Source of the DNA: DAHUXD01 sp963805495
Lineage (GTDB): Bacteria; Acidobacteriota; Thermoanaerobaculia; UBA5066; Gp7-AA6
Assembly: GCA_963805495.1 (NCBI GenBank)
Contig: CAWDUQ010000001.1
Span: 1,240,001 to 1,304,000 of the forward strand
Direction: 5' to 3'
DNA: 64,000 bases
Of this stretch, positions 51,425-60,261 are shown piece by piece. Within the stretch, counting starts at the first letter, position 1, and each line of letters begins with the position of its first letter. Position numbers and translations under genes: made by a program. The notes below the pieces were generated by a model that saw only the letters and a program-made list of their open reading frames with translations, was not told the origin of the DNA and did no database searches.

Positions 51425-51703
51425 ATGAAACGCACCCTGGGAATGGCCGTGCTCCTGACCGTCCTACTCTCGGGCCGCCCGGCGGTCGCGCCCGCCGCTG
51501 CGCCGCCGCCCCGGGCGACCTGTACCTTCACCAACGCGTCCTACTCCGGAAAGTGCATCGAGAACGCCGACATCGCGGAGGGCTCGAGCGCCCAGCAGGC
51601 CTGCCAGGCGATCCTCTCGTGCTTGAACAACGTCAATTGCCTCAAGACCTACTGCTCGGCCACGACGATCCGGACCGGCTGGAAGCTGGAGTCGGCGAAA
51701 TAG
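51425..51703 (+). CDS. Small secreted six-cysteine protein, unknown family
   Basis: This 92-residue protein has a clean signal peptide (MKRTLGMAVLLTVLLSGRPA, with APAAA cleavage region). The mature part has six cysteines, spaced so that three disulfides are possible (AACQAILSCLNNVNCLKTYC-like spacing in the middle). AGGAGA lies just upstream of ATG 51425; the in-frame GTG three bases earlier is too close to the SD. It sits divergently from ruvX and before thiolase. No family is recognised. It is a plausible substrate for the DsbA-like proteins upstream. Confidence 0.7.
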   Translation: MKRTLGMAVLLTVLLSGRPAVAPAAAPPPRATCTFTNASYSGKCIENADIAEGSSAQQACQAILSCLNNVNCLKTYCSATTIRTGWKLESAK

Positions 51704-51721
51704 GCGGTCTCCGCCCGGCGT

Positions 51722-51727
51722 TAGAAT
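51722..51727 (+). promoter_or_regulatory. -10 hexamer TAGAAT for thiolase
   Basis: TAGAAT lies nine bases before ATG 51737 with no SD between, implying a leaderless or near-leaderless mRNA. Confidence 0.5.
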
Positions 51728-51736
51728 GCGCCCCCT

Positions 51737-52915
51737 ATGAAGAACCTGGTGATTCTCTCCGCCGCCCGCACGCCCGTCGGCTCGTTTCTCGGGAAGCTGT
51801 CCTCTCTGCCCGCCCCGGCGCTCGGCGCCGCGGCCATCCGGGCCGCCGTGGAGAGGGCGGGGGTGCCCCCGGGCGACGTCGAGCAGGTGATCATGGGCAA
51901 CGTCCTCCAGGCCGGCATCGGGCAGGCGCCCGCCCGGCAGGCCTCGCTGGCCGCGGGCATCCCCGACACGGTGCCGTGCGTGACGGTCCACAAGGTCTGC
52001 GGCTCCGGGATGCGCGCCGTCATGGACGCGGGCAACGCGATCCAGGCGGGCGAGTACGAAGTGGCCGTGGCCGGCGGAATGGAGTCGATGTCGAACGCCC
52101 CGTACCTTCTCGAGAAGGTGCGCACCGGGCTCCGGATGGGCAACGGCACGCTCGTCGACTCGATGATCAAGGACGGCCTCTGGGACCCGTACAAGGACAC
52201 GCACATGGGCAACTGCGCCGAGCTCTGCGTGGCGAAATACTCCTTCACGCGGCAGGAACAGGATGCCTTCTCGCTCGAGTCTTACAAGCGGGCTCAGCGG
52301 GCCACGAAGGACGGTCTGTTCGCCGACGAGATCGTCGCGATCGGCGTGCCGCAGAAGAAGGGCGATCCGGTCAAAGTGGATGCGGATGAGGAGCCTTTCA
52401 GCGCGCCGCTCGAGAAGATGCCCACGCTCAAGCCGTCGTTCCAGAAGGACGGCACGGTCACCGCGGCCAATTCCTCGAAGATCAACGACGGCGCCGCGGC
52501 CCTCGTCGTGACGTCGGAGGAGAAGGCGAAGGCGAAGGGCTGGAAACCGATCGCCCGGATCGTCGCGAGCGCCGGCGTGGCCCAGGCGCCGGAATGGTTC
52601 ACGACCGCGCCGGTCGGCGCCATCCAGAAGCTCCTCGGCAAGACCGGCCTCAAAGTCGGCGACATCGACCTCTGGGAGATCAACGAGGCCTTTGCCGCCG
52701 TGGCGATGGCCGCGATCCGCGAGCTCGAGCTCCCGGCCGACCGCGTCAACGTCAACGGCGGCGCGGTCGCCCTGGGCCACCCGATCGGCGCCTCGGGCGC
52801 CCGAATCCTGACGACGCTCATCCACGCCCTCCGCAAGCGCGGCGGCCGTCGGGGCGTCGCGGCGATCTGCATCGGCGGGGGCGAGGCCACGGCGATGCTC
52901 GTCGAAGTGGTCTGA
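51737..52915 (+). CDS. Acetyl-CoA acetyltransferase (thiolase)
   Basis: This 392-residue enzyme condenses two acetyl-CoA or cleaves acetoacetyl-CoA. The acyl-acceptor cysteine is Cys88 in VHKVCGSGMRAV. The other catalytic features are NEAFAAV, the GHPIGASGAR histidine loop and the final CIGGGEATA with the second cysteine. Length is typical of type II biosynthetic thiolases. With the CoA-transferase genes at 54327-55681 it could interconvert acetoacetyl-CoA and acetoacetate. Confidence 0.94.
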   Translation: MKNLVILSAARTPVGSFLGKLSSLPAPALGAAAIRAAVERAGVPPGDVEQVIMGNVLQAGIGQAPARQASLAAGIPDTVPCVTVHKVCGSGMRAVMDAGNAIQAGEYEVAVAGGMESMSNAPYLLEKVRTGLRMGNGTLVDSMIKDGLWDPYKDTHMGNCAELCVAKYSFTRQEQDAFSLESYKRAQRATKDGLFADEIVAIGVPQKKGDPVKVDADEEPFSAPLEKMPTLKPSFQKDGTVTAANSSKINDGAAALVVTSEEKAKAKGWKPIARIVASAGVAQAPEWFTTAPVGAIQKLLGKTGLKVGDIDLWEINEAFAAVAMAAIRELELPADRVNVNGGAVALGHPIGASGARILTTLIHALRKRGGRRGVAAICIGGGEATAMLVEVV

Positions 52916-52947
52916 GCCTTCCCGCATTCGACCTCGTCGTCGGAGGC

Positions 52948-54090
52948 GTGCCGCGCTTCGCGGCGGAGGCGCCATGGGCCTGGCGCCTGGTCGGGCGGTA
53001 TCTGCGCGAGCTTCCCGGCAGGCGCCGCACCGAAGCGCCGGGCCGCCCACCCCTCGTGGCCGATGCGGCGGGGGATGCGCCGATCGTCCTGGTGCAGGCC
53101 GACCCCGAGGCGTACCTGCTCCCGGACCCCGCGCGGAGGCTCGTCGACGGGCTCGGGTCCCGGAGCGAACTGTCGGCGCTCCTGCCCGTCTCCAACGAGG
53201 CCGAGACCGAGGAGGCCCGCTTCGCACCGCCGTTCGCGTACCTGACGCCGACCCTGCTCGGCGAGGCCGTCGCGTTCGCCGCCGCCTCCGGAGGGCCGGT
53301 CCGGACCGCTTCCGCTCCCGACTCGCCGGTCTACGCGGTCCGCCGCTCGGCGCTCGCGTCGATGCCGCCGGACCTGCCCCTGCGCGACGTTCCCCGCGAG
53401 CTCGGCGCGCGCGGCCTGTCCGTCGGTATCGATCCCGGCGCCTACGTCCACCGCTACGGCGCCATGGACGCCTCGGCCCGCGAAGACCTCGCGGCAAAGG
53501 TGCCGAGCGGCGCCGGTGCCGTTCTCGACGTGGGTTGCTCGCGGGGGGCCACCGCGGCGGCGCTGCGGGCGCGCGGCGCCCGGCGGATCGTCGGAATCGA
53601 GCCCGACCGCGAGGACGCCGAGGCCGCCGCGAAGGTCTACGACGAAGTGGTGTGCGGGAGACTCGACGAGGTCCGGGAGGTCTTCGACGGCCGCTTCGAC
53701 GCCATCCTCTTCGGCGACGTGCTCGAGCATCTCGCCGATCCCTCCGAAGCCCTCGTGCGTGTCCGGCCGTGGTTGTCGCCGACGGGAGTCGTCGTCGCCT
53801 CCGTGCCGAACGCCGGCCACTGGTCGATCGTGGACGATCTGATCCGCGGCCGATTCGACTACGTCCCGTACTCCCTGCTTTCGGGCACCCACCTGCGCTT
53901 CTTCACCCGGTCGACGCTCGTCGACCTCTTCGAGGCCTCGGGCTACCGCGTCGAGGAGATCGAAACGCTCGTGCTCCCGGCCTCGCCGGACGGCGAGGCC
54001 CGCCGGAAGCGCCTCGGGGCCTTCCCGGGGGCGAGCGCGGATCTGGACGTCGCGGAGTTTCTGGCCGTCGCGACCGTCGCTCGGGCTTGA
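52948..54090 (+). CDS. Class I SAM-dependent methyltransferase with degenerate N-terminal segment
   Basis: The C-terminal part (from about residue 180) is a Rossmann methyltransferase with motif I VLDVGCSRGATAAALR, the acidic end of strand 2 in IVGIEPDRED, LFGDVLEHLADP and SVPNAGHWSIV. The N-terminal 180 residues, including DPEAYLLPDP and PVYAVRRSALASMP, look like the end part of a family 2 glycosyltransferase without its active site. Start is uncertain: GTG 52948 is the first usual codon, while an upstream CTG could add 12 residues. It may modify a sugar or lipid. Confidence 0.7.
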   Translation: MPRFAAEAPWAWRLVGRYLRELPGRRRTEAPGRPPLVADAAGDAPIVLVQADPEAYLLPDPARRLVDGLGSRSELSALLPVSNEAETEEARFAPPFAYLTPTLLGEAVAFAAASGGPVRTASAPDSPVYAVRRSALASMPPDLPLRDVPRELGARGLSVGIDPGAYVHRYGAMDASAREDLAAKVPSGAGAVLDVGCSRGATAAALRARGARRIVGIEPDREDAEAAAKVYDEVVCGRLDEVREVFDGRFDAILFGDVLEHLADPSEALVRVRPWLSPTGVVVASVPNAGHWSIVDDLIRGRFDYVPYSLLSGTHLRFFTRSTLVDLFEASGYRVEEIETLVLPASPDGEARRKRLGAFPGASADLDVAEFLAVATVARA

Positions 54091-54326
54091 GAGGGATCTG
54101 CGCCCTCCGGGCGCACCGGTTCGCGGCTCGCCTGTGGGCTCGACCGCGGACCTGATCCCTCTCCGCGCCCTCGCTCCCGCGGCGCGAACCTCCTCCCTCG
54201 CTTCGCTCGGGAGACTATGACCGCCGTGCTTTGCACGGCGTTCCCTATCGTCGAGGGTCTGCCTTCGGTGGTCGGGTCGCGCCGCGAGCGGATGTTGCAG
54301 CGGGGCTCGGGTATCATCGAGGCGCG
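54091..54326. promoter_or_regulatory. Structured intergenic region of 236 bases
   Basis: No gene is seen. GAGGGATC (54091-54098) and GATCCCTC (54154-54161) form an outer stem that encloses TGCGCCC-TCC-GGGCGCA (54099-54115). A further perfect hairpin CGCCGTGC-TTT-GCACGGCG lies at 54222-54240. The end of the region has a -10 TATCAT at 54312-54317. It could be a structured RNA, a REP-like element or simply a GC-rich spacer. Confidence 0.5.
54312..54317 (+). promoter_or_regulatory. -10 hexamer TATCAT for the CoA-transferase operon
   Basis: TATCAT lies nine bases before the ATG at 54327 with no SD. This is the same spacing as for thiolase, rmlA and selA. Confidence 0.5.
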
Positions 54327-55022
54327 ATGATGAACAAGGTCGTGGCGTCCGCCGACGAGGCGGTGCGGGACGTCCCGGACGGCGCCACGCTCGTCGTCGG
54401 CGGGTTCGGGCTGTGCGGCATTCCGGAGAACCTGATCGCGGCGCTCGTGCGCCGCGGGCTCAAGGACCTGACGGTCGTCTCCAACAACTGCGGCGTCGAC
54501 GACTGGGGCCTCGGCCTGATGCTGCGGGCGCGGCAGATCCGCAAGATGGTTTCGTCGTACGTCGGCGAGAACGCCGAATTCGAGCGCCAGTTCCTCTCGG
54601 GCGAGCTCGAGGTCGAGCTCGTGCCCCAGGGCACGCTCGCCGAGCGGATGCGCGCCGGCGGGGCCGGCATTCCCGCCTTCTACACGCCGGCCGGCGCCGG
54701 AACGCTGGTCGCCGAGGGCAAGGAGACGCGGAGCTTCGAGGGCCGCGATTACCTCCTCGAGCGGGGGATCGTCGGAGACTTCTCGATGGTCGCGGCCTGG
54801 AAGGGCGACCGGCTGGGCAACCTCGTGTATCGCAAGTCCGCGCGCAACTTCAATCCCATGGCGATCACGGCCGGCCGCGTCGCGGTCGCGGAGGTCGAGG
54901 AGCTCGTCGAGGTCGGCGCTCTCGACCCCGAGTGCGTCCACACGCCCGGCGTTTTCGTGAACCGTCTGGTCGTGGCGCCGCGCGAGAAGCGCATCGAGCG
55001 GCGGACCGTGAGGAAAGGCTGA
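54327..55022 (+). CDS. 3-oxoacid CoA-transferase subunit A
   Basis: This 231-residue subunit has the family start KVVASADEAVRDVPDGATLVVGGFGLCGIPE, the SNNCGVDDWGLG segment, and PAFYTPAGAGT. It works with subunit B to transfer CoA between succinyl-CoA (or another acyl-CoA) and acetoacetate. ATG 54327 is the first of two adjacent ATGs. Its stop overlaps the start of subunit B (TGATG). Confidence 0.93.
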   Translation: MMNKVVASADEAVRDVPDGATLVVGGFGLCGIPENLIAALVRRGLKDLTVVSNNCGVDDWGLGLMLRARQIRKMVSSYVGENAEFERQFLSGELEVELVPQGTLAERMRAGGAGIPAFYTPAGAGTLVAEGKETRSFEGRDYLLERGIVGDFSMVAAWKGDRLGNLVYRKSARNFNPMAITAGRVAVAEVEELVEVGALDPECVHTPGVFVNRLVVAPREKRIERRTVRKG

Positions 55023-55681
55023 TGCTCGACCGGGAAGGCATCGTCCGGCGCGCCGTGAAGGAGCTCCGCGACGGGTACACCGTGAACCTCGGCATCGGGA
55101 TGCCGACCCTCGTCGCCAACCACATCCCGGAGGGAATCGAGGTCATTCTCCAGTCCGAGAACGGCATCCTCGGCCTCGGACCGTACCCGACGGAGGACGA
55201 GGTCGATGCCGACCTGATCAACGCCGGCAAGGAGACCGTGACGATCCGGCCGGGCGCTTCGTATTTCTCTTCGGCGGACTCCTTCGTGATGATCCGCGGC
55301 GGGCACGTGGACCTCTCGATCCTCGGGGCCATGCAGGTCGACGAGGAGGGCTCCATCGCCAACTACATGATCCCGGGCAAGATGGTGAAGGGCATGGGCG
55401 GCGCGATGGACCTGGTGGCCGGGGCGCGGCGCCTCGTCGTCACCATGGAGCACACGGCGCGCTCCGGCGAGAAGAAGATCCTGAAGCGCTGCACGCTGCC
55501 CCTGACCGGTCGTGCCTGCGTTCACCGCATCATCACGGACCACTGCGTCTTCGACGTTCTCCCCGCGGGTGCCGGCCTCGAGCTGACGGAGCTCGCGCCG
55601 GGCGTGACGGCCGACGAGGTCCGCAGCAAGACCGAGGCCGCCTTCCGCGTCGCGGCGAACGTGCGTCCCATGGACGCGTGA
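55022..55681 (+). CDS. 3-oxoacid CoA-transferase subunit B
   Basis: This 219-residue subunit carries the active-site glutamate in QSENGILGLGP, which forms the enzyme-CoA thioester. It also has NLGIGMPTLVANHIP and the GGHVDLSILGAMQVD segment. Its stop codon overlaps the GTG start of lptD, so a metabolic operon is coupled to an outer-membrane biogenesis gene. Confidence 0.93.
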   Translation: MLDREGIVRRAVKELRDGYTVNLGIGMPTLVANHIPEGIEVILQSENGILGLGPYPTEDEVDADLINAGKETVTIRPGASYFSSADSFVMIRGGHVDLSILGAMQVDEEGSIANYMIPGKMVKGMGGAMDLVAGARRLVVTMEHTARSGEKKILKRCTLPLTGRACVHRIITDHCVFDVLPAGAGLELTELAPGVTADEVRSKTEAAFRVAANVRPMDA

Positions 55682-57981
55682 AGCTCCCCGCGGCCGCGGC
55701 GGTCGGAATCGCCCTCACGGTCTCGCGGGCGCTCGCGCAGGACACGCTCAACCAGGGCGACCCCTTCGAATCCCGGTTCAAGCAGAGGACCAACTTCGAG
55801 ATCAAGTTCAAGACGCCCGAGCCGGGCGGCGAGGTCCGCCTCTACACGAAGAACCCCGTCAAGTTCGAGAAGGACCAGTTCTGGGAAGGCAGCGAAGACG
55901 TCTTGATCGAGTACCAGGACGTCAAGATCACGGCCGACGCCGCGCGCTACGACTTCCCGACGAAGACCGCGACACTGACGGGGCACGTCGTCATCGACCA
56001 GGGCCCCACGCGCCTCTCCGGCAGCCGGGGGACTTTCCGCCTCGACTCGAAGACCGGCCTCCTCGAGGAGGCGACGGCGGACCTGCCGCCGACCTTTCAC
56101 ATCGTCGCCGACTCGATCGAGAAGATCGGCGAGGCGACCTACCGGATCCGCCACGGCGTGTTCACGGCCTGCGACATGCCCGACCCGGAGTGGTCCTTCA
56201 CGCTCTCCGAGGCGACGGTGACGCTCGACGACTACGCCCGGATGAAGGACGTGGCGTTCAAGGCCGGGCCGGTGCCGCTCTTCTACACCCCTTACCTGAT
56301 CTGGCCGACGAAGCAGGACCGCGCCACGGGCATGCTGGTCCCGGGCATCGGCTACAGCAACCAGCGCGGGGGGTATCTCGGACTCTCCTGGTACTGGGTC
56401 ACGGGCCGGCCGACGGACGTCACGACGCAGCTCGACGCCTACACCGACGGCTCGATCGGAGGGGGAATCGAGGCGCGCTGGCGGCCGACCGACGAATCGG
56501 CCGGCCTCTTCCAGGGCTACGCCATCCGCGACCAGGCCGCCACGGTTTGCGTCCCGCTCGCGCAGGCTCCGCCCGGCGGCGGCAACGGCTTCTGCACGCT
56601 GCCCGACGGCTCGCTCGGCGTCTACACCGTGCAGCCCGAGACCCGCTGGAAGCTGCGCCTCGACCACGTCGCCGACGACCTGCCCTTCGGGTTCCGCGGC
56701 GTGCTCTCGGTCCGCGACTACTCGGACCAGCAGTACCTCCAGGACTTCGAACGCAACTTCGCCCTCAACTCGGCCCGCCAGATCGTCTCGCGGGGGTTCC
56801 TCTCCAAGAACTTCGGCTCGGACTCCCTCAACATCCGCTTCGAGCGGAGCGAGACGTTCTACTCCTCGACCGTTCTCCAGGAGCGCTTTCCGACGGTCGA
56901 GTTCTTTCACCGGACGGCGCCGATCGGCCAGAGCCCGTTCTACCTGTCGCTGCTTTCGTCGATCTCGGGGCTCTTCATCAACCGGGGCCGGGATCTCGCC
57001 CATGGCACGTACGGCCGGTTCGACCTTTACCCGATCGTGTCGTTCCCGTTCAAGAGCATCCCGTGGCTCTCGCTGACGGCCCGCGCCGGCGGCCGGTTCA
57101 CGGAGTACACGAACTCGCTCTCGGGGGTCGGCACGGACTTCACCGGCGACGCCATCACTCGCAGCTACGCCGAGGCGGGGCTGTCCTTCGTGGGCCCGTC
57201 GTTCTCCCGCATCTACGACGTCAAGATCGGGCCCTGGGACAAGTTGAAGCACGTCATCGAGCCGCGCGTCGACTACAACTACGCCTCCAACGTCGACCAT
57301 CCCGACGAGATCCCGGCCTTCGACGAGGTCGACAACGCGCTCGGCCGCAACCAGGTGCGCTACGCCATCGTGAACCGGCTGCTGGCGCGCTCGGCCGAGT
57401 TCAAGGGCTCCGCCGAGGAGATCGCCTCGCTCGAGATCGCCCAGACCTACGCCTTCGAGTTCCCGCAGACGCTCGTCCCGGTCCCGCCCGAGTTCCAGAC
57501 GCGCAAGACCGGCCCCTTCGAGGGCACGCTCCGGCTGTCGCGCGCCGGGCTCCTGCACCTCGACGGCCGGGTCTCCTACGACCCGTACGCCAACCAGCTG
57601 ACCTCGGCGACCGTCACCGCGGGCTCCAACTGGGGGCCCAACTACGTCAACATCAGCTGGTTCGGCAGCCGGCCCGTCGTGACGACGCCGGGGCAGGTCT
57701 TCAACTCCGACCAGCTCCGCTTTGCGGGCGGCATCGACCTCGGCAAGTACTTCCGTTTCGACACCTCGATCGCCTACGACGCGCAGTCGAACCTCTTCCA
57801 GGAAGACCGGTCGCTGCTGACCTACAAGGGCTCCTGCTACACGGTTTTTCTCGAGGTGCGGCAGCTCCGCCTGCCGCCCGCCCCGCGCAACGACTACCGC
57901 CTGGTCGTCAACCTGAAGGACATCGGGACGCTCCTCGACGTGAACGGCTCGATCGACGCGCTGTTCGGGGGAGGACAGTGA
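55678..57981 (+). CDS. lptD: LPS-assembly outer-membrane protein LptD
   Basis: This 767-residue protein has a signal peptide. An N-terminal OstA/LptA-like beta-jellyroll (about 60-170; EYQDVKITADAARYDFPTK, TLTGHVVIDQGPTRLSG, GTFRLDS) is followed by a large beta-barrel with PVPLFYTPYLIWP and DRATGMLVPGIGY, the hallmark of LptD barrels. It is in the typical LptD size range. GTG 55678 overlaps the CoA-transferase stop. No lptE or lptA gene is next to it. It would insert LPS into the outer leaflet, which shows that the organism makes LPS. Confidence 0.92.
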   Translation: MKLPAAAAVGIALTVSRALAQDTLNQGDPFESRFKQRTNFEIKFKTPEPGGEVRLYTKNPVKFEKDQFWEGSEDVLIEYQDVKITADAARYDFPTKTATLTGHVVIDQGPTRLSGSRGTFRLDSKTGLLEEATADLPPTFHIVADSIEKIGEATYRIRHGVFTACDMPDPEWSFTLSEATVTLDDYARMKDVAFKAGPVPLFYTPYLIWPTKQDRATGMLVPGIGYSNQRGGYLGLSWYWVTGRPTDVTTQLDAYTDGSIGGGIEARWRPTDESAGLFQGYAIRDQAATVCVPLAQAPPGGGNGFCTLPDGSLGVYTVQPETRWKLRLDHVADDLPFGFRGVLSVRDYSDQQYLQDFERNFALNSARQIVSRGFLSKNFGSDSLNIRFERSETFYSSTVLQERFPTVEFFHRTAPIGQSPFYLSLLSSISGLFINRGRDLAHGTYGRFDLYPIVSFPFKSIPWLSLTARAGGRFTEYTNSLSGVGTDFTGDAITRSYAEAGLSFVGPSFSRIYDVKIGPWDKLKHVIEPRVDYNYASNVDHPDEIPAFDEVDNALGRNQVRYAIVNRLLARSAEFKGSAEEIASLEIAQTYAFEFPQTLVPVPPEFQTRKTGPFEGTLRLSRAGLLHLDGRVSYDPYANQLTSATVTAGSNWGPNYVNISWFGSRPVVTTPGQVFNSDQLRFAGGIDLGKYFRFDTSIAYDAQSNLFQEDRSLLTYKGSCYTVFLEVRQLRLPPAPRNDYRLVVNLKDIGTLLDVNGSIDALFGGGQ

Positions 57982-58131
57982 CCGGAAGGTGCGACGAAGC
58001 GTAGGATCGAAGGGGGCCGGGGCTCGGGAGGTCCATCCGTCCATGGGCGCCAGCGATCGGATCGTCTTTTCTTCCCTCCTCATCGGTCTTCCGGCCGGAG
58101 CCAGATGCGGCGGCCGCCCGGGCCGTTTCGG

Positions 58132-58137
58132 TATGAT
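58132..58137 (+). promoter_or_regulatory. -10 hexamer TATGAT for the rml genes
   Basis: TATGAT lies nine bases before ATG 58147; no SD lies between. The 165 bases between lptD and rmlA otherwise show no clear feature. Confidence 0.5.
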
Positions 58138-58146
58138 CCTCCGCCA

Positions 58147-59211
58147 ATGAAAGGCCTCATCCTGTCGGGCGGCAAGGGCACGCGCCTGCGCCCCCTGACC
58201 TACACGAGCGCCAAGCAGCTCGTGCCGGTCGCCAACAAGCCCGTCCTCTTCTACGGGGTCGAGGCGATCGTGGCGGCGGGGATCAAGGAGATCGGGGTCG
58301 TGGTCGGGGACACGCGCGCCGAGATCGAGGCGGCCCTGGGCGACGGCTCCCGTTTCGGGGCGAAGATCACCTACATCCCGCAGGACGCGCCGCGAGGGCT
58401 CGCGCACGCCGTGCTGATTTCCGAGTCCTTCCTCAAGGGTCAGCCCTTCGTCATGTACCTCGGCGACAACGTGATCGCCGACGGCATCACGACACTCGTC
58501 GCCGAGTACCGCAAGCTCGGCTGCAACTCCCAGATCCTGCTCGCGAAGGTGACGAATCCCTCGCAGTTCGGCGTGGCCGAGCTCGAGAACGGCCGGGTCG
58601 TGCGGCTGACGGAAAAGCCGAAGCATCCGAAGTCGGACCTGGCCCTCGTCGGCGTCTACATGTTCGACGACTCCATCTTCGAGGCGGTCAAGGCGATCCG
58701 GCCGAGCGCGCGGCACGAGCTCGAGATCACCGACGCGATCCAGTGGCTCGTGGACCACGGCAAGAGCGTCCACCCGCACCTCGTCTCGGGCTGGTGGAAG
58801 GACACGGGCAAGATCGAGGACATGCTCGAGGCCAACCGCATCATCCTCGACACCTTCACGGCGAGCGGCCTCGAGAACGTCGGGGACGACTGCCAGGTCG
58901 AGGGGAAAGTCGTCATCGAGCCCGGCGCGAAGCTCGCACGGTGCACGGTGCGCGGGCCCGCGGTCATCGGCCCGGGAGCCGAGATCCGGGACGCCTTCGT
59001 CGGGCCCTACACGGCGATCGGGGCCGGCTGCCTGATCGACCGCTGCGAGATCGAGAACTCGATCGTTCTCGAAGGGTCGCGGCTCGAGCGCATCCCGGTG
59101 CGGATCGCCGACTCCCTGATCGGCAAGAACGTCCGGATCCATCCGGGGGCAGAACGGCCCCGGGTCCATCGGTTCCTCGTCGGCGACAACTCCGAGATCG
59201 GCATCGTATGA
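58147..59211 (+). CDS. rmlA: Glucose-1-phosphate thymidylyltransferase, long form (RmlA)
   Basis: This 354-residue nucleotidyltransferase starts with GGKGTRLRPLTYTSAKQLVPV, with the conserved YLGDN and the EITDAIQWL segment, and a C-terminal left-handed beta-helix (GPGAEIRDAFVGPYTAIG). The added beta-helix places it in the long form of RmlA. It makes dTDP-glucose, the first step toward dTDP-rhamnose and related sugars. It overlaps rmlB (ATGA). Confidence 0.92.
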   Translation: MKGLILSGGKGTRLRPLTYTSAKQLVPVANKPVLFYGVEAIVAAGIKEIGVVVGDTRAEIEAALGDGSRFGAKITYIPQDAPRGLAHAVLISESFLKGQPFVMYLGDNVIADGITTLVAEYRKLGCNSQILLAKVTNPSQFGVAELENGRVVRLTEKPKHPKSDLALVGVYMFDDSIFEAVKAIRPSARHELEITDAIQWLVDHGKSVHPHLVSGWWKDTGKIEDMLEANRIILDTFTASGLENVGDDCQVEGKVVIEPGAKLARCTVRGPAVIGPGAEIRDAFVGPYTAIGAGCLIDRCEIENSIVLEGSRLERIPVRIADSLIGKNVRIHPGAERPRVHRFLVGDNSEIGIV

Positions 59212-60248
59212 AGATCCTGGTGACCGGGGGCTGCGGGTTCATCGGCTCGGCCTTCATCCGGCACCTGCTCGAGTCGCGGCCCGGCATCTCGGTCGTCAAC
59301 CTCGACAAGCTGACCTACGCGGCCAACCCGGCGAACCTCGCCGAGGTCGCCCACCGGCCGGAGTACCGGTTCGTGCGCGGCGACATCGTCGACCCGGACG
59401 TCGTGTCGGTCGCGATGGAAGGCTGCGACGCGGTCGTCAATTTCGCCGCAGAAACCCACGTGGACCGCTCGCTTCTGGGCGACGCGTCGTTCATCGAGAC
59501 CGACGTGCGGGGAGTGTTCGTGCTCCTCGAGGAGGCCAAGCGCCGCGGCGTGACGAAGTTCGTGCAGATCTCGACCGACGAGGTCTACGGCACCATCGCG
59601 TCGGGCTCGTTCAACGAGGAGTCCCCGCTCAACCCCCGCAATCCCTACGCCGCATCCAAGGCCGGCGGCGACCGGCTCGCTTACTCCTACTGGGCCTCCT
59701 ACGGAATGCCCGTGATCATCACCCGGGCGTCCAACAACTACGGGCCGTACCAGTACCCGGAGAAGCTCATCCCGCTCTTCGCGACCAACGCCATCGACGG
59801 CCAGCCCCTGCCGCTCTACGGCGACGGCCGGAACGTTCGCGACTGGCTCTTCGTGCGCGACCATGCCGCGGCGATCGATTTTCTGCTCGACTCCGGCAGG
59901 CCGGGCGAGACGTACAACGTGGCCGGGGGCAACGAGGCCGAGAACATCGACATCACCCGCCGCGTGCTGAAGGAGCTCGGCAAGCCCGAGAGCCTGATCC
60001 GCTTCGTCGACGACCGCCCCGGGCACGATCGCCGCTACTCGCTCGACGCGTCAAAGCTCGCGAAGCTCGGGTTCCGATCCTCGACGCCGTTCGAGGAGGG
60101 GCTGGCCGAGACCGTCCGCTGGTACCGGGACCACGAGGAGTGGTGGCGTCCGATCAAGGAGCGGGACGCCGCGTACCGCGAGTTCTACCGGTCGCAGTAC
60201 GAGCAGCGCCTGGCGACGTCGTCCGCAACGGCGAAGGCGCCGGGGTAA
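59208..60248 (+). CDS. rmlB: dTDP-glucose 4,6-dehydratase (RmlB)
   Basis: This 346-residue SDR enzyme has the NAD-binding GGCGFIGSAF, the active-site STDEVYG and YAASKAGGD (Tyr-x-x-x-Lys), NNYGPYQYPEKL and RDWLFVRDH. It converts dTDP-glucose to the 4-keto-6-deoxy sugar. The C-terminal tail is slightly longer than usual. It overlaps rmlA and is followed by rmlD. Confidence 0.94.
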   Translation: MKILVTGGCGFIGSAFIRHLLESRPGISVVNLDKLTYAANPANLAEVAHRPEYRFVRGDIVDPDVVSVAMEGCDAVVNFAAETHVDRSLLGDASFIETDVRGVFVLLEEAKRRGVTKFVQISTDEVYGTIASGSFNEESPLNPRNPYAASKAGGDRLAYSYWASYGMPVIITRASNNYGPYQYPEKLIPLFATNAIDGQPLPLYGDGRNVRDWLFVRDHAAAIDFLLDSGRPGETYNVAGGNEAENIDITRRVLKELGKPESLIRFVDDRPGHDRRYSLDASKLAKLGFRSSTPFEEGLAETVRWYRDHEEWWRPIKERDAAYREFYRSQYEQRLATSSATAKAPG

Positions 60249-60261
60249 CTCGCGCCCGCGC

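Noticed and set aside
55522..59169. A 1215-codon minus-strand frame opposite lptD and rmlA
   Set aside because: It spans two clear plus-strand genes in antisense and its product is compositionally biased.
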